A stretch of DNA of 64,000 nucleotides from Aggregatibacter actinomycetemcomitans DSM 8324 (GCF_000372365.1 NZ_AQUU01000004.1:89935-153934), one strand, 5' to 3'; positions 1 to 10,935 are shown, counted from the first letter of the stretch. Notes: a model not told the origin generated them from the letters alone. A program made the numbers and translations.

Positions 1-776
1 CGTTCAAGTGCGGTCGAAATTTGCCAATAATTTTCCGCTAATTTGCCCTCGTTTTCCTGCCAAAATTCATCATAGTTAAACAACAATTTCGCCGAATCGT
101 TCCAACGGTATTTCGCCTGACGCTTATGCGGAATGCCTTGCAAGCGACAATGTAATACTTCCGCCAATACCTTAAACGCATTCACCAACATAAACATCGG
201 GCGCACGCCATGCAATGCTTTTGTTGCCTGACGCACCAAATCCTGCGCTTCATCGCCTTTTGGTCCCTGAATGGAAGCGATCAATACGCGATTATTCGCT
301 AAAAAGGTAAAACCGGCAGAATAAATGCTGCGTTGATTTGCATCTGTTAAACCCATGGCAAAAAAACCTTCGTAAGGGTCGATATGATTCAGCGTTAAAT
401 TTAACGCTAACTCATCGGTTAACTGTGATAGCAATACCGGCTGTTGCGCGATTAACGTTTCGCATAACGCCTTACCGAATTGTTTTTCCGCCACGGCAAA
501 ATTGGTTTCAATCGCCTGTAAGCGCTGAGTTACGTTAAAACCTTTATCGCAATATTGGCTCAATAACGTATTCACCCGATAAGGATGCTGCGTAAAAATC
601 GGCTGCCACAAGGGATTGTCGTGAATAAACTTGACCAACGCCGAACATTGCCCGACAAAAAACAAACGACGCGCCCCATAGCGCAACCCTTCCCGCAATA
701 ATTTTAATTTACGTTTTTCAACGGGAAACATTTCATGAAATGTCGGAAAATGGAACGTTGCCACCATAAACCCCAT
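1..776 (-). CDS. VirK/YbjX (DUF535) family protein, 3' end outside window
   Basis: The reverse strand is open from an ATG at 776 (a second in-frame ATG is at 767) through the left edge of the window, about 258 codons. The translation begins MGFMVATFHFPTFHEMFPVEK and continues as a soluble protein with stretches such as FAMGLTDANQRSIYSAGFTF and IASIQGPKGDEAQDLV, which I recognise as typical of the DUF535/VirK/YbjX family. That family is linked to envelope stress and virulence in enterobacteria, but its molecular activity is unknown. The C-terminus lies beyond position 1. No signal peptide is visible. The family call is from recalled motifs. Confidence 0.75.
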   Translation of the reverse strand, partial: MGFMVATFHFPTFHEMFPVEKRKLKLLREGLRYGARRLFFVGQCSALVKFIHDNPLWQPIFTQHPYRVNTLLSQYCDKGFNVTQRLQAIETNFAVAEKQFGKALCETLIAQQPVLLSQLTDELALNLTLNHIDPYEGFFAMGLTDANQRSIYSAGFTFLANNRVLIASIQGPKGDEAQDLVRQATKALHGVRPMFMLVNAFKVLAEVLHCRLQGIPHKRQAKYRWNDSAKLLFNYDEFWQENEGKLAENYWQISTALE

Positions 777-1021
777 AAAAATCGATTCAATAAATTAAGC
801 GCCGGATTATAGCAAAAAGCCTTGTTATTTTAAATGCGCCCATGCGCCGTAAAAACACGAGGAAAAACCACCGCACTTAATCTGTCACTTCACTAAAACA
901 TGAACCCAATTAATTAACTAAAAAGCTACCCTGGATATTTCGCTACGGAAGGTAGTCAAAGTTACAAAATTTTGTATCAAATATTTTATAAATTTATTCT
1001 TTACATTAAACCAAACAAAAA

Positions 1022-1040
1022 TATAATGCGAATCGTTTTT
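1022..1040 (+). promoter_or_regulatory. Fur-like operator upstream of the TonB receptor
   Basis: The stretch TATAATGCGAATCGTTTTT, about 30 bases before the receptor start codon, matches roughly 13 of 19 positions of the Fur consensus (GATAATGATAATCATTATC). Its position suits repression by Fur-Fe2+, so the receptor would be induced when iron is scarce. The assignment is by eye. Confidence 0.5.
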
Positions 1041-1068
1041 ATCTATGGTCAGAATCTGAGGAAATACT

Positions 1069-3435
1069 ATGTATAAAAAAACCAAGATCGCATTTTTCAT
1101 TTGTACGGCGCTGTATGCACAGCATGTTCTTTCGGAAGAAAAATCAACAAATAAATCCAATATGTTACCGGAAATTATAGTATACGGAGATAGTAATAAA
1201 TCCCTTTCCTCCACCCAGGCTGTTACTTCCAATGAGATGGAAAAAATACCGACAACCAATAATAACATCACCGATTATCTACGTTCCAATCCGCACATTC
1301 GTTATGAAGACAGCGACCAAGATGGTTTTCAGCGTGGCGAAATTAAGCCGCAAAATATCTCAATTAATGGAGCCGATGCAAACCAAACTGCTTACTTTGT
1401 CGATAACGTAAACGTAAATAATGATTTAACCGTCGATAACGAAATCTTTGATGGAGCCATGCAGGTTGTTCCGGGTATTAGTAATACGCAAGCTTATTTT
1501 TTTGATGCATCTATGCTATCAAAAGTCGAAGTTCACGATAGCAACATTTCCGCAAGTTTAGGTGGTTTCATGGGAGGTGCAGTCGTAGCTAAAACCAAAC
1601 AATATAATGGTAAAGACGGTGTTTCACTAAAATATCGCACCACCAACTCCGGTTGGGCAAAAATTAATGCAGATAGCTCAGCAAAAACTCTTTTAGATAA
1701 AATTAGGCCTGATGCAGGCGGTGTTGCCGAATTTCAACCTAAATACCATAAACAGACGTTCAGCATCATGGCAGAAAAAGGCTTAACGGAAAATTTGGGC
1801 ATGGTGATCGGTTACAGTAAACGCCACGCCCGCATTCAACAGAATAGATTAATTGGTTATGCTCCCGACGCTAAATTAGACAAACAAAATCATAAACGCG
1901 ATTCAGATAATTTATTGTTGAACTTCAATTTGGCGGCAAGTGAAAAAGATCGTTTTGAACTGGGCTTCCGTTATTCTAATTATAAAGAACAAAAATATTA
2001 TGCTACTAATATTGATAGTAACGTCAGTGATTATCATCAAGCCCTCGGTTCAACATTAGCTTGGGTACATTCTTTTAATTCAGGCATTTTGACAAATACA
2101 CTTGCTTACGATCACTTTAAAGACAAGCGGAAATCCTCCTCTGCCAATGTTGAAATCGTTTCTGTTTTCGATGAAAACTTTGATCCGCTTTATGATTATG
2201 AAAAAGGTGGTTATGGTAATAGTTCTCTTACGCAAGACAACATTCATTTCTCCACAGAATTTGCCGTAGATCCCTTTAATTTAGGTTTTGCCAACCATTC
2301 TATTTCTATAGGTGGAATTTATCAGGCAACCCATTATAAATTTAATCGCCCGCAGGATGTACATTCCAAAATTATTCAAAAATATCCTAACCTTAGCCCA
2401 ATTGAGACAACAAATATTACCCACCAAGGTAATGCCCAAACCCGTTATCAAAACTTTGTTTTTTATACCGAAGATTTAATTAAGTGGAAAAAATTGGAGC
2501 TACGCCCGGGTGTACGTATTGAACGTGATGACTATCTGCAAAACAATAATATCGCCCCGCGTTTTGTTGCACGCTATAAACCGTGGGAGGAAACCGGATT
2601 CACATTAGGTTTAAACCGCTATTATGGACGCTCTTTCGCTTCATTAAAACTAACGAATGAGATTTTAAAAATAAACCGTGATACCAGTCGTAAATACCAA
2701 GAATTTCATTCCTTAAAAACCCCTTACGCTGATGAACTTAGTATCGGTTTTGATCAAGAATTCAATAATCTGGTATTTAAACTTAATTATATTCATCGCA
2801 AAAATAAAAATCGTATTGTGCTAAAACGTGATGCCAATAAAGTTAATTTTTATCATAACGGCAGTGACTTCAGCGTCGACGTTTACACTTTCCAAATGAA
2901 TAATATTGAACCTTGGCAATTGGGTAAAAGCTACTGGACAAGCTCTCTGGGATTTGATTGGTTAAAAACCAAACGGGCGGATATAGGTCGAGATCTTGAT
3001 CCCAATGAATTAGTTTATCTCGATGGTAAATTACTTACCCGCAGAGAAATGCTGAACAAAGTCAATAGTTCTACAGAAGACTGGATTGCCCGCTTCGGCT
3101 TGGATATGGCAATCCCCGATTACAACATCACTTGGTCAAACAAATTGTATATAAAAGCACCGATTCGCAGTTATGACGTTTTGGAAGGTGATTTTAACGA
3201 CGGAATTTCCCGTTATCGTTCTTATCACTACGGCCGACACACCCAATGGGACAGTAGTATTCGTTGGCAACCGACCATTACCGGTAATCACAGTATTTAT
3301 TTGCAAGTTGACATACTAAATGTATTAAATAAAACCCGTAAATCAAAAACCGTAAAACCAATTTCAAGTAACGATGAATACGGTATTTACACGCCCGGCC
3401 GCGAGTTTTGGCTGGAAGTCGGCTACAAATTCTAG
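1069..3435 (+). CDS. yddB: TonB-dependent outer-membrane receptor, YddB type
   Basis: A 788-residue outer-membrane receptor. It has an N-terminal signal peptide of about 22 residues, a TonB-box-like stretch LPEIIVYGD near residue 34, a plug domain ([20 protein letters not shown]) and a beta-barrel ending in the Phe-terminated strand [12 protein letters not shown]. Length and motifs ([24 protein letters not shown]) agree with E. coli YddB (about 790 residues). As in E. coli, the next gene is a PqqL-type M16 protease. Members of this receptor-protease class import iron-containing proteins such as ferredoxin (FusA/FusC); the cargo here is unknown. The start has a GAGGAA ribosome site. A Fur-like site upstream suggests iron control. 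Confidence 0.85.
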   Translation: MYKKTKIAFFICTALYAQHVLSEEKSTNKSNMLPEIIVYGDSNKSLSSTQAVTSNEMEKIPTTNNNITDYLRSNPHIRYEDSDQDGFQRGEIKPQNISINGADANQTAYFVDNVNVNNDLTVDNEIFDGAMQVVPGISNTQAYFFDASMLSKVEVHDSNISASLGGFMGGAVVAKTKQYNGKDGVSLKYRTTNSGWAKINADSSAKTLLDKIRPDAGGVAEFQPKYHKQTFSIMAEKGLTENLGMVIGYSKRHARIQQNRLIGYAPDAKLDKQNHKRDSDNLLLNFNLAASEKDRFELGFRYSNYKEQKYYATNIDSNVSDYHQALGSTLAWVHSFNSGILTNTLAYDHFKDKRKSSSANVEIVSVFDENFDPLYDYEKGGYGNSSLTQDNIHFSTEFAVDPFNLGFANHSISIGGIYQATHYKFNRPQDVHSKIIQKYPNLSPIETTNITHQGNAQTRYQNFVFYTEDLIKWKKLELRPGVRIERDDYLQNNNIAPRFVARYKPWEETGFTLGLNRYYGRSFASLKLTNEILKINRDTSRKYQEFHSLKTPYADELSIGFDQEFNNLVFKLNYIHRKNKNRIVLKRDANKVNFYHNGSDFSVDVYTFQMNNIEPWQLGKSYWTSSLGFDWLKTKRADIGRDLDPNELVYLDGKLLTRREMLNKVNSSTEDWIARFGLDMAIPDYNITWSNKLYIKAPIRSYDVLEGDFNDGISRYRSYHYGRHTQWDSSIRWQPTITGNHSIYLQVDILNVLNKTRKSKTVKPISSNDEYGIYTPGREFWLEVGYKF

Positions 3436-3458
3436 TTCATAATAATTACTTCATACTT

Positions 3459-3491
3459 CTACGCTAATGTGAATTAGCGTAGGTTTTCTTT
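3459..3491 (+). terminator. Intrinsic terminator between receptor and protease genes
   Basis: Ten paired bases (CTACGCTAAT / ATTAGCGTAG) around a 3-base loop are followed by GTTTTCTTT. It lies in the 77-bp gap between yddB and pqqL, so protease expression may depend on read-through or on a promoter within the gap. Confidence 0.75.
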
Positions 3492-3512
3492 GTTACGTCC
3501 AATCAAAAAACG

Positions 3513-6287
3513 ATGAAAAAACTGACCGCACTTTTCGTACTGCTCTGCTCTTTTCACTTACTCATTGCTTGTCAAGCCGGAATAGATCCTGATGCCTTAG
3601 CTTTCGATCCCGATATTAAACACGGCAAACTGACAAACGGATTGCAATATTACATCTTGAATAATCGTGATCCCAAAGATCGGGTGTATATTCGTTTAGT
3701 GGTAAATGCCGGTTCAATGCACGAAGATGATGATCAAAAAGGCATCGCCCATTTAGTAGAACACATGGCGTTTAACGGTTCGAAAAAATATCCTGAAAAT
3801 ACCATCATTAATGCTCTTGAAAAATTGGGTATGAAATTTGCCCGCGATATTAATGCATTCACTGATTTTGAAAATACCGTTTATACTCTGAATTTAGACG
3901 GTAATAGCCCGCAAAAACTATCCCTTGCTTTTGATGTTATCAATGAATGGATGAATCATCTCACAATTTTACCCAAAGACCTTGATGGTGAACGCGGCGT
4001 GGTACAAGAAGAATGGCGACGTCGATTAAGCCCAATGTTACGTCTCGGAGATAAAAAAAGTGCAATTGAAATGGCAGGTTCGCGCTATGTGTTACGTGAC
4101 CCGATTGGCGATATGAATATTATTCGTCACATCTCCCGTGATCGCGTAACCGATTTTTATCATAAATGGTATAGACCGGATAATATGTCCCTTATTGTCG
4201 TCGGTGATATCGATGCGCACAAAATTGCACAGTTAATATCACAACAACTAGATAAACCGAGTTCTCGCACACAACGCCCGTTAGATAAAATTGATTTTAG
4301 CATTCCGCTGATTCATCATTGGCGGGTAGCAAGTATTGCCGAACAAGGCACCAATATCCCGGCACTGGAGTTGAGCTTTTTTGAAGAAGATAAACAAAAA
4401 GAAACGGTCATTGGCTACAAACAAGATCTCATTCAACAAATTGTGACCCGTTTAGTCAATTTACGTCTGCAAAAATGGGAAAAAAGCCAAAACAACTGGT
4501 TGGATTCGGCGAATTTCTATCGTTCTCATCTTGGTAAACAAACCCTGCAAAGTGTCTTTTCCTTGCAATTAATCGATACCAATTATTTAAAAAATATCAC
4601 CGCACTTTTTGCTTTTATCGCCGAAATTAAACAACATGGATTTACCGCCGACGAGCTTAACGGCGAAATTGCACGACTACATAATCTCAATGAAAAACAA
4701 CAAAATATTCGTCCTGGCAGCTTAAAAATTGCTAATGATTTGATTGCAATCGCGGCAAATCATCAAATCATGTTAAGCGCTAAAGAACGCTATAATCTAA
4801 ATCGACGTTTTTTGAATGAAATTAAAGTAACTGACTTAAATGCAACATTTAATCAAATGTTAGCGTTAAACGCTAAGCTATTACTGATAACACAACCGCT
4901 ACCGGAGAAAAAACTTCCTTTTGATGCAGATTATATAGAACAGCGTTGGAACCAAGCAATGCATTCCGGTCAAAATCAATGGGAAAACAAAAAACACATC
5001 GTAAAACAACCGCACTTTGAATTCAAAGACGGTTCATTAGTATTAGAAAAACACTGGGATAAAGGCGATATTGATGAATTTCGCCTCAGTAACGGGGCAA
5101 AATTAATTTATCACTACAGCAATAAAACACCGAACCAAGTCCATTTTCGAGCAGTAACAAGCGGTGGATTACGATCTGTACCAAACCAAGATTATCATTT
5201 ATTGCGAACGGCGATTACCTTAGTTGATGATACCGGCACAGGTGAACTAACGCAGGCAGATGTCAACAACCTCTTTGGTCAAAGCCCACTTGTGTTGGCA
5301 ACGGTTATTGATGACGATAAGCAAGGTTTTACCGGTGTGGCAAAACCGCAAGATCTCAGTAGTTTGCTGACACTTTTCCGTCTGAAACTCCAATCCGCTC
5401 CCGTTTCAGATAATGTGTTACAAAAATATCATCGGGAAACACAGGATTATTTTAAACAAATTGATGCCGAAACAAAGTTTATGCAATCTATTTCCTATTT
5501 GCGCCGACCTAACACTGCTACAGTTTATACCCAAAATCAAAATGAACAGCTTAGCTTTACAGCTGCACAATTAAGTCAAATTTATCAAGAAAAGATTTTA
5601 GGTAAAACGGATTTCACTTATTTCATTATTGGTGATATTTCCCGATCCGAGGTCGAAAAATTGGCAAAGCGATATTTAGCGACAGTGGAAATAAAAACAC
5701 AGGCCCGTGCTTATCAGCCCGGTTATATTCATACTCCTAAAAAAGCATTCATTATGCGCGGATTAAGTGAACCACGTGCTGATGTGGAAATTTATCTTAC
5801 CGCTGAAAATCAATGGCATCCGGAACAGAAATATGCCTTAGAAATCCTTGCTGAAATTGTACAAGAAAAACTTCGCCTTGTTTTACGTGAAAAAGTATCG
5901 GGCATTTATTCCGTCAATAGTTGGTTCAGCCAAGATCCGCATACGCCGCAAATTGAAGGGAAAATTGCGTTCAGTTGCGCACCTAATCGTGCTGAAGAAT
6001 TAATCAAATTGACCCATCAAATTTTGGATGAAATTATTGAAAACGGTATAGATGAAACACTACTTCGCAAAAAACAAGCTGAGCAACAGCAATACATCAA
6101 ACGTCAGTTTGATTCACTCGTCTCTGTGGCAGGCATGATTGAGGACAGTTATTGGCAGCAAAGCAACCCACAGTCGGTTTATTTGTATCAACGATTGGAA
6201 CAGATTGCCGACAAACCTCACCTTGAGGCATTAGCAAGAAAAGTTTTAGTCAAAGCTGCCCGTTTTGAAGCAATTTTACGTCAATAA
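3513..6287 (+). CDS. pqqL: M16 zinc metalloprotease, PqqL/FusC type, predicted lipoprotein
   Basis: A 924-residue M16 peptidase close in length to E. coli PqqL (about 931). The inverted zinc motif HLVEH (His80, Glu83, His84) is intact, with acidic residues near 160-167 as the likely third ligand. M16 N- and C-terminal halves follow. The N-terminus has a hydrophobic segment and a lipobox LIAC, so Cys20 is predicted to be lipidated, whereas the family is usually described as soluble periplasmic. It sits 77 bp after the YddB-type receptor. In protease-associated import systems this enzyme cuts the imported protein to release iron. A role in PQQ synthesis is unlikely, since no pqq genes are nearby. 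Confidence 0.85.
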   Translation: MKKLTALFVLLCSFHLLIACQAGIDPDALAFDPDIKHGKLTNGLQYYILNNRDPKDRVYIRLVVNAGSMHEDDDQKGIAHLVEHMAFNGSKKYPENTIINALEKLGMKFARDINAFTDFENTVYTLNLDGNSPQKLSLAFDVINEWMNHLTILPKDLDGERGVVQEEWRRRLSPMLRLGDKKSAIEMAGSRYVLRDPIGDMNIIRHISRDRVTDFYHKWYRPDNMSLIVVGDIDAHKIAQLISQQLDKPSSRTQRPLDKIDFSIPLIHHWRVASIAEQGTNIPALELSFFEEDKQKETVIGYKQDLIQQIVTRLVNLRLQKWEKSQNNWLDSANFYRSHLGKQTLQSVFSLQLIDTNYLKNITALFAFIAEIKQHGFTADELNGEIARLHNLNEKQQNIRPGSLKIANDLIAIAANHQIMLSAKERYNLNRRFLNEIKVTDLNATFNQMLALNAKLLLITQPLPEKKLPFDADYIEQRWNQAMHSGQNQWENKKHIVKQPHFEFKDGSLVLEKHWDKGDIDEFRLSNGAKLIYHYSNKTPNQVHFRAVTSGGLRSVPNQDYHLLRTAITLVDDTGTGELTQADVNNLFGQSPLVLATVIDDDKQGFTGVAKPQDLSSLLTLFRLKLQSAPVSDNVLQKYHRETQDYFKQIDAETKFMQSISYLRRPNTATVYTQNQNEQLSFTAAQLSQIYQEKILGKTDFTYFIIGDISRSEVEKLAKRYLATVEIKTQARAYQPGYIHTPKKAFIMRGLSEPRADVEIYLTAENQWHPEQKYALEILAEIVQEKLRLVLREKVSGIYSVNSWFSQDPHTPQIEGKIAFSCAPNRAEELIKLTHQILDEIIENGIDETLLRKKQAEQQQYIKRQFDSLVSVAGMIEDSYWQQSNPQSVYLYQRLEQIADKPHLEALARKVLVKAARFEAILRQ

Positions 6288-6302
6288 AAAACACCTAAAA
6301 AA

Positions 6303-6339
6303 ATAACCGCACTTATCATGTCAGAAAAAGTGCGGTTAT
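6303..6339. terminator. Bidirectional terminator built from inverted uptake sequences
   Basis: ATAACCGCACTT and AAGTGCGGTTAT are perfect inverted copies separated by 13 bases. It lies between the convergent pqqL and azlD genes, so the uptake-signal pair probably terminates both. Confidence 0.75.
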
Positions 6340-6353
6340 CTCGAAGAACGTTT

Positions 6354-6686
6354 TTATGTCACGAAAACCTGTTGCACCAGCAACATATACAGCATGGTGC
6401 CGGCAGCGATAGAAAGGAACATATTGCGTTTCCAAAAATGCAGCGCCAACACCACCGCACCGGCGATAAATTCCGGCAAGCCGTGAAAACCGATCAATAC
6501 GTCAATATTCTTATAGCAATACACCACCAGCATACCAAACATGGCGGCAGGTAACACTCTGCCCAAATAACGGATATATTCGGGAATCGGGCGGTTGGCG
6601 GGGAAAATCCAGAACGGCAGCCAACGGGTAAACTGCACCGCCAATACTGCGATAGCAATGGTGAGAATCTGTTCGGTTAAGCTCAT
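6354..6686 (-). CDS. azlD: Branched-chain amino-acid exporter small subunit, AzlD family
   Basis: A 110-residue, very hydrophobic protein with about four membrane segments, starting MSLTEQILTIAIAVLAVQF. It has the AzlD-family features TRWLPFWIF and YLGRVLPAAMFGMLVVYC. AzlD works with AzlC (YgaZ/YgaH in E. coli) to export branched-chain amino acids. It follows azlC directly on the same strand. Because azlC is frameshifted here, the pair may not be functional. Confidence 0.85.
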   Translation of the reverse strand: MSLTEQILTIAIAVLAVQFTRWLPFWIFPANRPIPEYIRYLGRVLPAAMFGMLVVYCYKNIDVLIGFHGLPEFIAGAVVLALHFWKRNMFLSIAAGTMLYMLLVQQVFVT

Positions 6687-7414
6687 TTATTTCACCCTCT
6701 CCAATTTTGATTTCGGTTTCGGGCGACGGAGTGTCAGCACCGTCCAAATACCGATTAGCGTCGGCAGCAGGAAGTAATCTTTGCCGAAAATTAACAACGC
6801 AATAAACGCAATTGCCAGCCCCAACACAGAACTTTCATGGGATTTTTCCCGCGACCAGTTTTCGGCAAAAATCACTAAGAATAATGCCGTCATAGCAAAT
6901 TCAATGCCCTTTAAATCAAAAGGAATAATGTTGCCGAACAAATTGCCGAGTACCGCGCCTGCCACCCAATAAACTTGTAAATAAAAGCTGACGAAAAACA
7001 TATACCAGCCGCGATCCAAGTGCGGTGGAATTTTTACCATATAATTGAGAGAGAAGGATTCATCCACTAGGGCAGCGATGAGATATGGACGTTTCTTGCC
7101 CAAATATTTACCGTATTTTTCCAACATGGAAATGCTGTAAAAAAGTTGTCGTCCGCTGACCATCAGTGTAATCAATAACACATTAAGCGGAGCGAACGGT
7201 AAGGTGAGCGCGCCGGCAATAATAAATTCCACCGAACCACCGTAGATCAACAGTGCCATAAAAAACGGATACCACGCACCAAATCCCAGGGATTTCATAT
7301 AAATGCCATATGCCATACCAAGGAATAAAAACCGGCAATCATCGGTGAACTGTACGGTAACGCTGCTTTGGCGGCAGCAAATATAGGATGAGGAGTTGTC
7401 TTAACATCAGACAT
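6687..7414 (-). pseudogene. azlC: AzlC branched-chain amino-acid exporter, frameshifted near its N-terminus
   Basis: The frame ending at 6687 gives 209 residues of an AzlC permease (GGSVEFIIAGALTLPFAPLN, VSGRQLFYSISML). The true start, however, is an ATG at 7414 with an AGAAGAG ribosome site. That frame reads MSDVKTTPHPIFAAAKAALP then YSSPMIAGF, and continues as LFLGMAYGIYMKSLGF only if one T is added in the run at 7327-7331 (five bases where six are needed). The restored gene would be 242 residues, the normal family size. It could be a real mutation or a homopolymer sequencing error. It lies 4 bp after metR on the same strand. Confidence 0.75.
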
Positions 7415-7418
7415 ATGG

Positions 7419-8351
7419 CTAGCTCTCTTCTAATATAGATAATTCAGGTAAAGTTGAAAAACTTTGTACTTTAACGGTTTCATAAAAATCATCAACAAAG
7501 GCGATATGCGCGTCTGTTTCACGAAAGGCCGCATAGAGATTACTGTGCAAACCTTGATGAGTGATTTTGCGCGCCACAATATAACCGCGATCCAAATAAG
7601 GTTTTGCCGCCCAAAACGGCAAAGCCGCCACGCCACGTTTACTTGCCACCAGTTGAATAATCGCAATGGTGAGTTCGCTGGTGCGACGGGTCGGGTTAAT
7701 GCCTTTCGGATACAACACTTTACGCAGTAAATCCAGCATATCGTCCGGCACAGGATAGGTAATCAGAGTTTGATCGGAAAAATCTTCCGCCTGCCAAATA
7801 TCTTTCGTCGCCAGGGGATGATCTTTCGCGCATAAGCCGACCATTTCATACGAAAACAATGGTTTATATACAATACCCGAATTTTCTTCCACTTCTTGAA
7901 CCACCGCCCAATCGGCGCGATGGTTCAGCAATAAGCCGACGGCATCGGTGTGGAATCCGGACACAATATCCAGTTCCACCAATGGCCAGTGCTTGCGGAA
8001 AGAATCCATTGCCGGCATCAGCCAGTCAAAACAGGTATGACACTCCACGGCAATCCGCAACTCGCCCGCATCGCCCTGCTTCACCCGCGCCAGATCGCGC
8101 TCCGCTTCAATCACTTTCGGCAGAATCTCATTGGCAAGCTGAATCAAGCGCTCCCCGGCCGCGGTGAAATGCAACGGTTGGGTTTTCCGCTCAAATAACG
8201 GCAAGCCGTATTGTTCTTCCAATAATTTAATTTGATGGGACAGCGCCGATTGGGTGAGATAAACCCGCTTTGCCGCTAAGGAAACGCTACCGGTTTCTTT
8301 CAGGGCAAGTAAAGTTTTGAGATGTCTGAGTTCAAGGAAGATCGGTTTCAT
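7419..8351 (-). CDS. metR: LysR-family methionine regulator MetR
   Basis: A 310-residue LysR regulator. The N-terminal helix-turn-helix (residues about 5-65) contains LKTLLALKETGSVSLAAKRV and TQSALSHQIKLLEE. The effector domain contains VECHTCFDWLMPAMDSFR and PDDMLDLLRKVLYPKGINP, features of MetR, which senses homocysteine. It is divergent from metE, the classic MetR arrangement, so it probably activates metE and represses itself from the shared 299-bp gap. Confidence 0.93.
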   Translation of the reverse strand: MKPIFLELRHLKTLLALKETGSVSLAAKRVYLTQSALSHQIKLLEEQYGLPLFERKTQPLHFTAAGERLIQLANEILPKVIEAERDLARVKQGDAGELRIAVECHTCFDWLMPAMDSFRKHWPLVELDIVSGFHTDAVGLLLNHRADWAVVQEVEENSGIVYKPLFSYEMVGLCAKDHPLATKDIWQAEDFSDQTLITYPVPDDMLDLLRKVLYPKGINPTRRTSELTIAIIQLVASKRGVAALPFWAAKPYLDRGYIVARKITHQGLHSNLYAAFRETDAHIAFVDDFYETVKVQSFSTLPELSILEES

Positions 8352-8650
8352 GAGAAAGATTCATCTAAATTCGAAAAAGAATGAAGCCGTATCATACACG
8401 AAAACGGCCCGCACTTTAACGTTACATAGAAGAAATCCATAAAATCCATAAAGAAATCGATGAAAAAGTGCGGTCGTTTTTAAAAGCGTTTTTTATAATT
8501 ACCACCGCAAACTAATAAAATACAGGATCATTAATTTCTTTCATAAACTTTTAGAAAATTATTAATTTGCATAATACCCCCGTTTTCGTCATTCTAGCCC
8601 ACGTATAGACGTTTAGCCGTCTAAATCATTTAACACATTGAGGAATTAGT
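8352..8650. promoter_or_regulatory. metR-metE divergent control region
   Basis: This gap carries the promoters of both genes and two uptake-sequence copies (near 8409 and 8466). MetR sites have the form TGAANNTNNTTCA; I see only partial matches (near 8357-8385 and 8540-8550) and no perfect copy. The metE ribosome site is GAGGAATTAG just before 8651. No riboswitch is recognisable. Confidence 0.5.
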
Positions 8651-10924
8651 ATGACAACTTTTCATTTATCCGGCTTTCCGCGCGTGGGCGCAAAACGTGA
8701 ACTTAAATTTGCACAAGAACGTTATTGGCGCGGTGAAATCGCAGAAGCCGATTTATTAGACATCGCCAAAGCCTTACGCGAAATCAACTGGAAACACCAA
8801 GCGGCAGCGAATGCGGATTACGTCGCCGTGGCGGATTTCACCTTCTACGATCACATTTTAGACTTGCAAGTGGCAACAGGCGCGATTCCGGCTCGTTTCG
8901 GCTTTGACAGCCAACATTTAACCCTTGATCAATATTTCCAACTGGCGCGCGGTAACAAAGCACAATTTGCCATTGAAATGACCAAATGGTTTGACACCAA
9001 CTATCATTACCTCGTGCCGGAATTCCACGCGGATACCCAATTCAAAGCTAATCCGGCGCATTACGTGCAACAAATTCGCGAAGCCAAAGCCCTTGGCTTG
9101 AATGTTAAACCCACTATTGTTGGTCCATTAACGTTCTTGTGGTTAGGCAAAGAAAAAGGTGCGGCATTTAATCGCTTTGATTTATTAAATAAACTCATAC
9201 CGGTTTATGTAGAAATCTTAAACGCATTGGCAGCAGAAGGCGTGGATTATATTCAAATTGACGAACCTGCTTTAACTGTCGATTTGCCGGCTAAATGGGT
9301 TGCGGCTTATAAAGACGTGTACGCCACATTAAGCACACAAGTAAACGCAAAATTACTGTTAGCCACTTATTTCGGTTCTGTCGCGGAACACGCTGCGTTA
9401 TTAAAAGCCTTGCCGGTTGCGGGCTTACACATTGATTTAGTGCGTGCGCCTGACCAACTTTCCGCCTTTGCTGATTACGACAAGATTTTGTCTGTGGGCG
9501 TGATTGATGGTCGTAACATTTGGCGTGCGAACCTGAACCAAGTGTTGGATGTGGTGGAACCGTTAAAAGCGAAACTGGGCGATCGTTTGTGGATTGCGCC
9601 AAGCTGTTCTCTGCTTCACACCCCTTATGATTTATCGGTGGAAACACAGTTACAAGTAAACAAACCTGAACTTTACAGCTGGCTTGCATTCTGTTTACAA
9701 AAAATTCAAGAATTACGCGTCATTAAGACCGCACTTGAGCAAGGCAGAGCCGCCGTACAAGCGGAACTGGATGCCAGCCAAGTTGCCGCCGATGCCCGTG
9801 CGACCTCAAAAGATATTCATCGCCCTGAAGTGGCGGAACGTTTGGCGAACTTGCCAAAAGGCGCGGATCAACGTAAATCCCCGTTTGCGGAACGTATCAA
9901 ATTACAAAATGCCTGGTTAAATCTACCGTTATTGCCAACCACGAATATCGGTTCTTTCCCGCAAACTACTGAAATTCGACACGCGCGCGCCGCCTTCAAA
10001 AAAGGCACATTGTCCCTTGCGGATTATGAAGCGGCAATGAAAAAAGAAATCGAATTGGTGGTGCGTGAGCAAGAAAAATTGGATTTAGACGTGCTGGTTC
10101 ACGGCGAAGCGGAACGTAACGACATGGTGGAATATTTCGGCGAATTATTAGACGGTTTTGCCTTCACCAAATTCGGTTGGGTACAAAGCTACGGTTCCCG
10201 TTGTGTAAAACCGCCGGTGATTTACGGCGATGTGGTTCGCCCTGAGCCAATGACGGTACGCTGGTCGCAATATGCCCAAAGTTTAACGCAAAAAGTGATG
10301 AAAGGCATGTTGACCGGCCCGGTAACGATTTTACAATGGTCTTTCGTGCGCAATGATATTCCGCGTTCAACCGTATGTAAACAAATCGCCGTGGCACTTT
10401 CCGATGAAGTGTTGGATTTGGAAAAAGCCGGCATTAAAGTGATTCAAATTGACGAACCGGCAATTCGCGAAGGCTTACCGCTCAAACGCGCCGATTGGGA
10501 CGCTTATTTACAATGGGCAGGAGAAGCATTCCGTTTAAGTTCAATGGGTTGCCAAGATGATACGCAAATTCACACCCACATGTGTTATTCCGAATTTAAC
10601 GACATTTTACCGGCAATCGCAGGCTTGGACGCAGATGTGATCACCATCGAAACCTCTCGTTCCGACATGGAATTATTAACGGCATTCGGCGATTTCAAAT
10701 ACCCGAACGACATTGGCCCGGGCGTGTACGACATCCACAGCCCACGCGTCCCAACCGCCGCCGAAATCGAACACTTGCTACGCAAAGCGTTACAAGTGGT
10801 ACCGAAAGAACGCTTATGGGTCAACCCGGACTGTGGTTTAAAAACCCGCGGTTGGCCGGAAACCATCGCCGCATTAAAAGTGATGGTGGATGTAACGAAA
10901 AAATTACGCGTGGAATTAGCGTAA
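8651..10924 (+). CDS. metE: Cobalamin-independent methionine synthase
   Basis: A 757-residue MetE of normal length, which transfers a methyl group from methyltetrahydropteroyl-triglutamate to homocysteine. The N-terminal domain begins [18 protein letters not shown]. The catalytic C-terminal domain shows zinc-ligand regions HTHMCYSEF (His and Cys) and [11 protein letters not shown] (Cys), plus [12 protein letters not shown] and [18 protein letters not shown]. It is transcribed divergently from metR and followed by its own terminator. The enzyme is cytosolic. Confidence 0.97.
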   Translation: MTTFHLSGFPRVGAKRELKFAQERYWRGEIAEADLLDIAKALREINWKHQAAANADYVAVADFTFYDHILDLQVATGAIPARFGFDSQHLTLDQYFQLARGNKAQFAIEMTKWFDTNYHYLVPEFHADTQFKANPAHYVQQIREAKALGLNVKPTIVGPLTFLWLGKEKGAAFNRFDLLNKLIPVYVEILNALAAEGVDYIQIDEPALTVDLPAKWVAAYKDVYATLSTQVNAKLLLATYFGSVAEHAALLKALPVAGLHIDLVRAPDQLSAFADYDKILSVGVIDGRNIWRANLNQVLDVVEPLKAKLGDRLWIAPSCSLLHTPYDLSVETQLQVNKPELYSWLAFCLQKIQELRVIKTALEQGRAAVQAELDASQVAADARATSKDIHRPEVAERLANLPKGADQRKSPFAERIKLQNAWLNLPLLPTTNIGSFPQTTEIRHARAAFKKGTLSLADYEAAMKKEIELVVREQEKLDLDVLVHGEAERNDMVEYFGELLDGFAFTKFGWVQSYGSRCVKPPVIYGDVVRPEPMTVRWSQYAQSLTQKVMKGMLTGPVTILQWSFVRNDIPRSTVCKQIAVALSDEVLDLEKAGIKVIQIDEPAIREGLPLKRADWDAYLQWAGEAFRLSSMGCQDDTQIHTHMCYSEFNDILPAIAGLDADVITIETSRSDMELLTAFGDFKYPNDIGPGVYDIHSPRVPTAAEIEHLLRKALQVVPKERLWVNPDCGLKTRGWPETIAALKVMVDVTKKLRVELA

Positions 10925-10935
10925 TAAATAGATAA

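Noticed and set aside
338..538. Plus-strand open frame of 66 codons
   Set aside because: It is antisense to the VirK/YbjX gene, with no ribosome site or family features.
7327..7331. Phase variation as the cause of the azlC frameshift
   Set aside because: A five-base run is too short for efficient slipped-strand switching; mutation or sequencing error is more likely.
9291..9689. 132-codon minus-strand frame
   Set aside because: It lies wholly inside metE and is a codon-bias shadow.
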